Shown: piece by piece, positions 19,101 to 25,362 of the stretch | Layout of the letters: each line of letters starts with the position of its first letter | Position numbering within the stretch: position 1 is the stretch's first letter | NCBI GenBank assembly: GCA_910586445.1 | Contig: CAJUHV010000006.1 | Span: 25,509 to 89,508 of the forward strand | Source of the DNA: an uncultured Eubacterium sp. | GTDB taxonomy: Bacteria > Bacillota > Clostridia > Lachnospirales > Lachnospiraceae | DNA: 64,000 bases | Direction of reading: 5' to 3' | The notes under the pieces: model-generated | The model's database searches: none | The model's input: only the letters and a program-made list of their open reading frames with translations | Told to the model about the DNA's origin: nothing | Made by a program: the position numbers and the translations under genes

Positions 19101-20634
19101 CTAATGTGTCAATTGCATAGTTAGCCGGGATGTCTGCTCCATAAATGCTGTTCTGTGCGCTCTGGCCGTTCTTTCCGGCATCCTGCTGACGCAGAACTGC
19201 TTCTGAAAATTCGATCTCAAGTGTATGGTTGTCAACGACATTTACCTTTAATGCAGATGGCTGATAGCCGTCTGTCAGCTTACAGTATACTGTATTGGAA
19301 GAGTTAATAACACTGCTTGCATTTCTCTTATCCTGGAATGTAACGCTGATCGTTGTATTGTCTGTCATCGGAGTCTCCACTAACAGCTCTAATGCATTCG
19401 GCTCGCCTTCTACATCCAGAACACCAACAACCTTGTGTGTGTTACCATTCTGGAATCCGCTGTCAACACCGCTCTTAACTGTAGCAGAGAACTTGCTCTC
19501 ATCCAGTGCGCCATTTGCTTTTCTGAAATCTTTTGCTTCTACGTCTTTCTGGAAGTAAGCAACTACACGGTCTGCTGTAGGAGCTACTGCATTTGTGATA
19601 ATTGCGCCAATGGAAGTATCTGTCAACTGTTCTGGATTTGGTGTCAATACGATATTTCCAATTACGCTCTGACCAATAAGGTCTTTATTGTCAGCAGCAA
19701 TTACGCTTGCTGTAATCGTAGCTGTTCTTGTAGAATTCAGAGCCTGTGATGTAAATGTATTCTCAGCTACACCCTTATCCAGAGTTGCACGAGGCTCTGC
19801 GAAGTTACCAAGTGTTGTTTCGAATAATACTTCAACGCCTTCTGCATTTACCAGCTCACCTGCGCTGTCTCTCAATTCAAACTTAACTACTCTGGTGGAC
19901 TGTCCATCGGATTTCATCGGCTTATCGCCAACATCCAATTTCGGCTGATATCCAGCTGCTGCTGCAGGAGTCTTAAATTTACATGTAGTATCTTTTGCTT
20001 CGCCAGCTACTTTTACGCCCTTTACAGTCACTTCATACTCTGTATCGTATGTAGCGCCTGCAATTGTCAGGTCTACTGTCTTGCCATCTTCGCTGACTTT
20101 TGCTTCTCTAACCGTTACATCGTTGTTAATGGTAAAGTTCTCAGCTGTCACACCTTCAGTGTCAATTGCCTGGCTGAATGTAATCTTTACACTTGTTGTG
20201 TCAGCAGCTGTAGCTGTTGCACTAAATGTTGCGCCTGGATCTTCGGTGTCACCACCCTTTGCCTTAACCTGTACGGTTCCTTTTAATGTCTTTGTGTTGT
20301 TTGTTTTACGCTTTGTGGTCTTCAGCTTGTAAGTAACCTTTACTCTACCTTCTTTTAAGCCTTTCAGCTTTACATAAGTAGGCTTTACAATGTAAGGCTT
20401 TACAATGGTCTTGTCGCTTGAAGTTGCCTTTTGAATACGCCATTTGATGCTGTTATTTTTCAAAGTCATTTTGTATTTCTGTCCGACAGTCAAAGTCTTA
20501 AACTTTGTCTTCAAAGAAACAAAAGGCTTTGTAGCAGCTGACGCAGTCATCAGATTGCCTGCTGATGACACAGAGAATGCCATTGCAGTAGATAATGTTA
20601 CTGCGAGCACTCTTGTCATGAAACTCTTTTTCAT
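16153..20634 (-). CDS. Expressed S-layer-like surface protein (constant N-terminus, exchangeable C-terminal 1128 residues)
   Basis: A secreted protein of 1493 residues. It has a signal peptide (MKKSFM, a hydrophobic core, cleavage probably after ASA, residue 33). Next come a Lys-rich Ig-like domain of bacterial Big2 type (about 38-130), a second Ig-like domain (about 135-228, ending CKFKTP) and a third, invasin-like one (about 230-340). From Glu366 the sequence is shared with the three silent cassettes. It has no SLH repeats, LPXTG motif or membrane anchor, so the basic N-terminus may bind wall polymer (inference). Length, repeat-free Ig/beta composition and high Thr/Ser/Asn/Asp fit an S-layer or major surface protein. 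The start is ATG 20632-20634 with AAGGAGGA (20641-20648) and a strong promoter. It is the only copy with expression signals. Confidence 0.85.
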   Translation of the reverse strand: MKKSFMTRVLAVTLSTAMAFSVSSAGNLMTASAATKPFVSLKTKFKTLTVGQKYKMTLKNNSIKWRIQKATSSDKTIVKPYIVKPTYVKLKGLKEGRVKVTYKLKTTKRKTNNTKTLKGTVQVKAKGGDTEDPGATFSATATAADTTSVKITFSQAIDTEGVTAENFTINNDVTVREAKVSEDGKTVDLTIAGATYDTEYEVTVKGVKVAGEAKDTTCKFKTPAAAAGYQPKLDVGDKPMKSDGQSTRVVKFELRDSAGELVNAEGVEVLFETTLGNFAEPRATLDKGVAENTFTSQALNSTRTATITASVIAADNKDLIGQSVIGNIVLTPNPEQLTDTSIGAIITNAVAPTADRVVAYFQKDVEAKDFRKANGALDESKFSATVKSGVDSGFQNGNTHKVVGVLDVEGEPNALELLVETPMTDNTTISVTFQDKRNASSVINSSNTVYCKLTDGYQPSALKVNVVDNHTLEIEFSEAVLRQQDAGKNGQSAQNSIYGADIPANYAIDTLGLHNYWGVKTNESNDSNTGDSSSEVISKKNYSNNEGVTDGTVTVGAYRNAVDKRHIVTIKLGEGKYLQPGKHSLAISNVGDWAASTDGWRNIINTATVDFEVPADNARPNFELKVQSPEQFKLTANCDIALVNKNNTFRTHNSADEPNDVVELQQLINGTWTTISNHDAAIGYNPIMVSQINENGLTRDYLVETRSDWTEVCDTKNTYNHYYRNKYRLRIAANTIKNLSNGLTNEEIILNLSDDPIMQSMDGASPVIDKIEQAQDANGNLTSNYFVTFSEPVKMNDKANAEGTTPTQDTNKTISPYTAYFVKRDASQKSVQAEVETENFINAEDTMIRVKPVASLDAGDWDLYVRGASDDVGNTAATLSGVITVEAQTVSTNFRVVWAAVSKSLKYEDITAGDGNYIFVKFNKPISVAGGSANVGATLNYALNGNPLPTGSNIRAHIQGYDDKVERIDSITIELPRTQAGGIGSTTMDYKVSGLSSVLTISNAVTSIEGDTLSTEPGYNLPYHFGESGQILNDKSVYTGTVLTTLGDAVWGNAKEEQWDEITKSAKTLDDKKKAYIDALKSALANDKYRKVKLDSSWVEKAEDAVLETNLSINRIVDIDLNGCTIKGNVSISTTEAADTVKILNDHAQRWPAAITGNKDNTEKDVTLLINTPNSGVIIRDNITITKSGNSKDAMKVNGVTSNTLENQATYDGNILLTASNIGFKNFNAALFGADGKNGSLIVDTTGTVYVRGEYTKTVVKMKKAAELVLSEIDVTAAGGLRIEAQAAASKVTIKPEGSKNIKNICVVAMADKIEIKQSPANKDEMAELLADGGNFVQKDLNGRDLEENAKAPVKADGAQKWFDTLTVIKGAQNGDTGVELVTVSAISGSAAAADATFNNNEEISKYITEEANKKPANDANEKYTVLSVVPSISSNYIGYNSTTKKVYVKSAASSVSYDITETFTVAIKVKDQDGEEQTLTRTVKVVIQKAQS
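19466..19539 (-). repeat. 74-bp block identical to the start of cassette 3
   Basis: From GAAGCAAAAGATTTC to GAGCGGTGT the expressed gene is identical to 12648-12721 on the other strand. Outside the block the two copies differ within a few bases. It marks the junction between the constant N-terminus (residues 1-365) and the exchangeable region. Cassettes 1 and 2 match it at roughly four bases in five. Confidence 0.9.
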
Positions 20635-20653
20635 TTCTTTTCCTCCTTAAGAT

Positions 20654-20760
20654 TATCATGCTCTGTTAGCACGATAGGTTGTTGTCCTCTAAGTATACAA
20701 TACCAGTTTACGATTGTCCATATTGAAATTTACAAAATTACCGTTCATTTTACGGACAAT
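20654..20760 (-). promoter_or_regulatory. Promoter, possible operator and 5' UTR hairpin of the expressed surface protein gene
   Basis: On the minus strand: -35 TGGACA (20715-20720), 17 bp, -10 TATACT (20692-20697). The untranslated leader of about 50 nt holds a 9-bp hairpin, TATCGTGCT / AGCATGATA (20654-20676), with one G-U pair, just before the AAGGAGGA ribosome site; this could stabilise the mRNA. A 7-bp inverted repeat ATTGTCC / GGACAAT (20713-20719 and 20754-20760) overlaps the -35 box and may be an operator. This is the only promoter seen for any of the four surface-protein copies. Confidence 0.75.
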
Positions 20761-20761
20761 T

Positions 20762-20911
20762 CTAGTGACTTTTGCTCCGTCTCCACTCCAACCCAAATTT
20801 TTCAGCAGGTGTAAGCACCGCCTGATAACGGTACTTAACTACCGTCACCTCTAAATAATGAAGCGTAGCTGCCAGTTCAAGGTTCTTGTATGACTCAGGT
20901 TCACTATATAG
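20762..20911 (-). pseudogene. Possible gene remnant upstream of the surface protein promoter
   Basis: A 49-codon open stretch with protein-like composition (SEPESYKNLELAATLHYLEV, then TVVKYRYQAVLTPAEKFGLE, then WRRSKSH and a stop). A stop closes the frame upstream and there is no start codon with a ribosome site. It reads like the C-terminal end of a lost gene rather than random DNA. I do not recognise the family. Alternatively it is chance coding potential. Confidence 0.4.
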
Positions 20912-21316
20912 TTACGGGGTGTTTTGAAAAAAAAGTGGGGTGCACAAAATTTTTTTTTATTTTTTTGCATAATTTTTTTGAAAGCCGTAAAACTGCCTGT
21001 TTTACGGCGTTTCTCCCGCCCTGCAGAATCTTTTTTATAAAAAAATTTTTTCATGGCACCGTTCTGCGGGGCGTGCCTTCAAGATTAACGTACTTTCGAT
21101 CTGCGTAATCAGGGCGTTTTTATTTTAAATTTGTAAATTAATTTTCAAACTATCTGTTTCTTATTGTATAATATTTCTCAGCTGCAGGCTTCTTATACTT
21201 CACAATATATGCCATATAAAAATCCCTGCTTATTTAAAGTATCCCTGTATATCCAAGCAGCCCTGCTTACAATCCTTTCATTACCAAAAGTATCCTTATC
21301 TTATATAAACGTATCC
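20912..21316. other. Intergenic region between the surface locus and carbamate kinase
   Basis: A very A/T-rich tract with T-runs at 20950-20980. A perfect 10-bp hairpin, GCCGTAAAAC / GTTTTACGGC (20984-21008), has a 5-base loop but no adjacent U-run on either strand. Between about 21180 and 21335 the minus strand carries weak degenerate repeats of ATAAGNAGGGATAC, which also covers the last codon and stop of carbamate kinase. No convincing gene was seen. Confidence 0.5.
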
Positions 21317-22243
21317 CTACTTATGAATAACTGTCCCCGCCTCAAGGTCGAGCTTATCGCCGTCCAGCTTTGTGATCACAGTCCTGCGGATCGCAGAATT
21401 ATCGATAAAATCGATTGCCGCCTGTATTTTCGGCTCCATGGAGCCTGCCTCGAACTGTCCTGCCTCAAGGTACTTCTGTGCCTGTGCCACGTTTAAGTCC
21501 GCTAACGGCTGTTCATCCGGCGTTCCATAATTTAAGCACGCTTTCTGCACGCCGGTCAATATAATGAGCATTTGGGCATCGATCACTGAAGCGAGCTTTG
21601 CCGCAGCCAGATCTTTTTCTATGACTGCGGAGGCTCCCTTTAGGTTATTTGACTGCTGGAGCACCGGAATGCCGCCTCCGCCGCATGCGATGACTACCTG
21701 GTCAGCGTCCAGCAGCGTGCGTACGCTTTCGGCCTCTACGATGTCTATCGGCTTTGGTGCCGCTACGATCCTGCGGTAGCCTCCGTCTGCTTCTATGACA
21801 TAGTTTCCTTTCTGCTCCTCTGCCTCTGCCTCATTGGCGTCCATTACCCTGCCGATGATTTTAGTCGGATGATAAAAAGCATCGTCGTATGGATCTACGA
21901 CCACTTGTGTCAATACGGTGGATACGGTCTTATAAATGCCCAGGTTCAGCAGCTCTGCGCGCAGGGCATTCTGCAGGTCATAGCCGATATAGCCCTGGCT
22001 CATCGCGGAGCATACGCTCATCGGCGTGGCCGTATATTCTGGATAGATCCGGCAGAACTCTGCCATGGCCTTGTGAATCATGCCTACCTGCGGGCCGTTG
22101 CCGTGGGTAATGACTACCTGATAATCGTCTTTCATAAATGCTGCGATCGCTTTAGCTGTCTTTACGGCCGCAGTCTTCTGCTCTGGGAGCGTGGTGCCCA
22201 GTGCGTGGTGCCCCAGGGCAATGACTATTCTTTTCTTTTTCAT
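21317..22243 (-). CDS. arcC: Carbamate kinase
   Basis: 308 residues, the normal length. It interconverts carbamoyl phosphate plus ADP with ATP, carbamate and ammonia, the last step of arginine-deiminase or agmatine fermentation. Family signatures visible are VVITHGNGPQVGMI, CSAMSQGYIGYDLQNAL, VIACGGGGIPV and IEKDLAAAKLA. The first glycine loop reads ALGHHALG rather than the usual ALGGNAL; from memory, GH-type variants occur in clostridial members of the family. The ribosome site AGGAGGAACC precedes ATG 22243. No arginine deiminase or ornithine carbamoyltransferase gene lies beside it, so it is a stand-alone copy here; it might instead serve purine or allantoin breakdown (inference). Confidence 0.92.
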   Translation of the reverse strand: MKKKRIVIALGHHALGTTLPEQKTAAVKTAKAIAAFMKDDYQVVITHGNGPQVGMIHKAMAEFCRIYPEYTATPMSVCSAMSQGYIGYDLQNALRAELLNLGIYKTVSTVLTQVVVDPYDDAFYHPTKIIGRVMDANEAEAEEQKGNYVIEADGGYRRIVAAPKPIDIVEAESVRTLLDADQVVIACGGGGIPVLQQSNNLKGASAVIEKDLAAAKLASVIDAQMLIILTGVQKACLNYGTPDEQPLADLNVAQAQKYLEAGQFEAGSMEPKIQAAIDFIDNSAIRRTVITKLDGDKLDLEAGTVIHK

Positions 22244-22317
22244 ATGGTTCCTCCTTCTGCCTGATGGATTTATTTATATGCCTCGCTATACATTATAAAA
22301 AGTATTATAAATGATAA

Positions 22318-22356
22318 AAAACGTAAAGTCCAGAATCTGGAACTTCACGTTATACA
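22318..22356 (-). terminator. Terminator downstream of the 22521-22895 gene
   Basis: On the minus strand the stem ACGTGAAGT.CCAGA pairs with TCTGGACTTTACGT with one bulge, and TTTTTTAT follows. The bases between it and the gene end (22357-22520) show no ORF. Confidence 0.75.
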
Positions 22357-22520
22357 TTTTGTCTTAATATTTCATTTTTAACAAGCTGAACCTTTTGTAT
22401 GCATCCTCCATTTTACTGAAGCTGATCTTTAGACAGCAGCAGAGCCTGCTGATCTAAGCCGCCTCTGGCAGAACAGGCTCCCCGGCAATTAAGGCTGTGC
22501 ACTGCCGTCCATATATCCTT

Positions 22521-22895
22521 TTAAAAATCCTGTTTTTCTTGATCTGTATAGTCTTCCTTAAAGATTAACTTAATGTACACACTGTTTTGTCCGGCATAAA
22601 TCTCATATCCTTCCAGATTCAGCCTCGTCTGAGTAATCGGACTTTTCATCGAGGCGCGTATTCTTGATACACACTTGTAAGTATCACAATAAAATTTTAA
22701 TGTAAAAAACCCACGGCGTCTGCCTAAATCATAATTTAAAATCGACAGCATATATTCTTCTTTACTCTTAAAGCCTCCCTCTGCCAGTGTTCCCTCATCT
22801 ATAAGCTCTTCTATTTCTTTGTCAATCTTAATGCAGTACCATACAAAATATAGAAAACTACCTAATACTGATAAAACTGTCGTCATAAGACTCAT
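22521..22895 (-). CDS. Small membrane-anchored protein of unknown function
   Basis: 124 residues with one N-terminal membrane helix (about 5-22, LSVLGSFLYFVWYCI), followed by an acidic segment (DKEIEELIDEGTLAEGG) and a mixed alpha/beta tail. I do not recognise it. It has its own extended -10 promoter at 22989-23017 and a terminator at 22318-22356, so it is a single-gene unit. No clear AGGAGG precedes the ATG at 22893-22895; the nearest purine-rich stretch is too far upstream, so expression or the start is uncertain. Confidence 0.6.
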   Translation of the reverse strand: MSLMTTVLSVLGSFLYFVWYCIKIDKEIEELIDEGTLAEGGFKSKEEYMLSILNYDLGRRRGFFTLKFYCDTYKCVSRIRASMKSPITQTRLNLEGYEIYAGQNSVYIKLIFKEDYTDQEKQDF

Positions 22896-22988
22896 GACGA
22901 AAAAGCAATATTACAATCTCTTCCATTGTGCTGCTGCCCCTTTCTTACTCTCAATTTATCTTTTTGTAAACAAACTACGCTGTCGTCT

Positions 22989-23017
22989 ATTATAGCATAC
23001 ACGTTGTTTTCTGTCAC
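22989..23017 (-). promoter_or_regulatory. Promoter of the 22521-22895 gene
   Basis: On the minus strand: GTGACA (23012-23017), 17 bp, TATAAT (22989-22994), with an extended -10 TGC directly upstream of the hexamer. Confidence 0.65.
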
Positions 23018-23105
23018 TAGGCATTTTCAGCTTTCTGTACTATTATACTGCATAAAAGACAAGTACATGAGAGTTTACCCGTATAATACGCTGCCGGCTG
23101 AAAAA

Positions 23106-23205
23106 CGGGGCTGTCGCATTAAGAAAAATGATACAAGATATAGTTAGTATAAATCATTCTTCTATACTATATCTTGTATATGTTTTGCTTAGTGCGACAG
23201 CCCCG
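23106..23205. mobile_element. 100-bp MITE-like long hairpin
   Basis: The outer arms CGGGGCTGTCGCATTAAG and CTTAGTGCGACAGCCCCG are inverted repeats with a single T/C difference. Inside is a second inverted repeat, ATACAAGATATAGT (about 23130-23143) with its complement near 23164-23180. GGGGCTGTCGCA-type ends occur on some IS families of Firmicutes (recalled, not searched), so this may be a non-autonomous element. No clear target duplication is visible. It lies downstream of the HtrA gene and could also end its transcript. The rest of 22896-23283 holds the promoter at 22989-23017 and nothing else seen. Confidence 0.65.
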
Positions 23206-23283
23206 CATTAAAATATAAATTACTTCAAAAAATACTGCGGGATTCTCATAACAATTTTATGATTTCTTTATATATAAGTTCTT

Positions 23284-25206
23284 TTATGAATTCTTTTTGC
23301 CAAGCACAACTGATACAGTCATCTCCTTGTATCCGCCCTCCTGCGGTCTTTGAAGCACGATTTCTACTTCTTGTCCGCCTTCATAATACGCCAGCCTGCT
23401 CTGGAGTGTCTCCATCAGCTTTATTTTTTTGCCGTCAAACTGCGTAATAATGTCGCCTGCTGCTATTCCGTACTGATCTGCCGCAGATCCTTTGATTACC
23501 TCTTTTACAAAGATGCCTTCCGGCATATTATAAGCTGCTGAAATCTGTGATGAGACGTCTTCCCCATAGATTCCCAGATATGCCGCTTTTTCGTCAGATA
23601 CTTTTTCTTTTGTAATCAGGTCTTCGATAATCTGCTTTGCCGTATCTGCCGGGATTGCAAAGCCCATGCCCTCGACCGTCGTGTCACTGTATTTCGAGGA
23701 ATTAATGCCGATTACTTCGCCGTGCACATTTAAGAGCGCTCCGCCGCTGTTGCCTGGATTGATTGCTGCATCTGTCTGAATCAGCTCGTTTGTAAAGGAT
23801 TCACCTGTTGTTTCATCCTGCATTGTCACTTCACGGTCTACGGCACTGATATAGCCGCCGGTCAATGACTGGCCGTAGCCCAGCGCGTTGCCGATTGCGA
23901 TAGCCCTTGATCCTACTTTTACTTCAGAGCTGCTGAAGGTAGCTACTTTAATGGCTGCTAATGTATCTGGTTCTATATCTGATTTTTTCACCTTTACAAC
24001 TGCAAGGTCAGTGCTCTTATCTGTCCCTTTGATCTCTGCTGCTGCAGATTTGCGGTCATTAAACTGGATGGTCAGCGATGTAGCTCCTGATACAACATGG
24101 TTATTCGTTGCAATATATAAATAGTCTTCATCCTCGCTTACAATAATACCGCTGCCTGCACTCGGCTGCTCATAGCTTTGTATCTGTCCAAAGAAATTCC
24201 GGTACTGCCCCTGGCTCATATTGGTAATGGCTACGATCGACGGCATAACTTCTTCTACGATTCCTTCCACTCCGTCGCTGGCCGCCGTAGATGTCGGCTG
24301 TACCGTGCTCTTGCCTGCTCCCTCTGTAGTATGCAGCACTTCCTTGTCCTGATCCTGCGCCACAGACTCTTCCTGCCCATCCGTTCCAAGCAGACTGCCT
24401 ACCAGATAGCTGGACCCTTCAAAAGTAGTGCCTGCCACCAGTCCAAAAACTAATGCAATCGAAGCGCATTTTGCAAGCTTTACGCCGAACCCTGTACTGC
24501 TGCCTGCACGTTTTTCTGCACGTTTTCTGGCACGTTCTTCCTTTTTCTGCTTTTTGGCATCGGCATAAGACTGAAAACTGCCCTGCGCGTCTGCGCTGCC
24601 GTATATGCTGCTGTAATTATTTTCAGAGCCTGGCTGTGTGCTGCCCGCACCTGTCTGAGACTGATTGTATGCGCTGCCCGCATTTGCCTGGGCCTGATTG
24701 TATGTGCCGCCTGCATTTGTCTGGGCCTGATTATACGCGCTGCCTGCATCTGTCTGGCCGTATGCGCTGCCTGCCTGACTGCCATATGCGCTGCCTGAGG
24801 CTGTATAAGACTGATCATATGCATTATATGTTCCATTTACATTTGACTGTGTACCGCAGCTGCCTGCATTTGTCTGGCCGCCATATGTGCTGCCCGTGTT
24901 ATTCTGGCCGTATGTGCTGCCTGCATCTGTCTGAGACTGGTATGAGCCATTGCTGTATGTCTGCGAACTGCCATATGTGCTGCCGTATCCATGTGCCGTA
25001 TTTTCATCGGCCCGCCATATATTGTTTGGATTTTTATGTTCCTGATTGATATAGCTGTATCCATAAGATGAGCTGCTTTCCTGACGGCCCTGGTCAGCTG
25101 ATGTATCTGCCACGCTGTTTTGATTCACGCTGTCTGCATGCATATTGTCTGTGCCTGTGCTGTTTGTATTCGCATTATTGTTTTCATTGTAATTATTATT
25201 TTCCAT
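23284..25206 (-). CDS. HtrA/DegP-family membrane-anchored serine protease
   Basis: 640 residues from ATG 25204-25206, chosen because AAAGGAGTT lies just upstream; the frame is open to 25362 but without a ribosome site. The order is an Asn/Ser/Gly/Tyr/Gln-rich cytoplasmic N-terminus (1-215) with many AGSTYGQ/AGSAYNQ repeats, a Lys/Arg segment (218-234), one membrane helix (about 242-272), a trypsin-like protease with His370 (TNNHVV), Asp400 (STDLAVV) and Ser487 (GNSGGA), and a C-terminal PDZ domain (about 540-635). HtrA proteins degrade or refold damaged exported proteins. The repetitive N-terminus is much longer than in Bacillus HtrA and may form a disordered, self-associating tail (inference). 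It lies directly downstream of a secreted cysteine protease. Confidence 0.93.
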   Translation of the reverse strand: MENNNYNENNNANTNSTGTDNMHADSVNQNSVADTSADQGRQESSSSYGYSYINQEHKNPNNIWRADENTAHGYGSTYGSSQTYSNGSYQSQTDAGSTYGQNNTGSTYGGQTNAGSCGTQSNVNGTYNAYDQSYTASGSAYGSQAGSAYGQTDAGSAYNQAQTNAGGTYNQAQANAGSAYNQSQTGAGSTQPGSENNYSSIYGSADAQGSFQSYADAKKQKKEERARKRAEKRAGSSTGFGVKLAKCASIALVFGLVAGTTFEGSSYLVGSLLGTDGQEESVAQDQDKEVLHTTEGAGKSTVQPTSTAASDGVEGIVEEVMPSIVAITNMSQGQYRNFFGQIQSYEQPSAGSGIIVSEDEDYLYIATNNHVVSGATSLTIQFNDRKSAAAEIKGTDKSTDLAVVKVKKSDIEPDTLAAIKVATFSSSEVKVGSRAIAIGNALGYGQSLTGGYISAVDREVTMQDETTGESFTNELIQTDAAINPGNSGGALLNVHGEVIGINSSKYSDTTVEGMGFAIPADTAKQIIEDLITKEKVSDEKAAYLGIYGEDVSSQISAAYNMPEGIFVKEVIKGSAADQYGIAAGDIITQFDGKKIKLMETLQSRLAYYEGGQEVEIVLQRPQEGGYKEMTVSVVLGKKNS

Positions 25207-25362
25207 ATGGGAACTCCTTTCTGCTGCCTGCTCTATATTTATTTGATTGGTTTGCTGTTCGTTGTTTACAAGTAGCAGTTTATCGCTAAAATGTGTTTCT
25301 TTTGTGATTAAAGTTCCACAAAATCGTGAATTTATGTGTCTTTTTTGTGTACATTCTTCCAT

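Noticed and set aside
4160..19560. Classic site-specific invertase sites with matching inverted repeats at cassette and expression site
   Set aside because: The 18-bp border is missing from the expression site; only coding homology (up to 74 bp) is shared, so dedicated sites are not demonstrated.
20984..21008. Perfect hairpin as a transcription terminator
   Set aside because: Neither strand has a U-run directly after the stem; the function is unclear.
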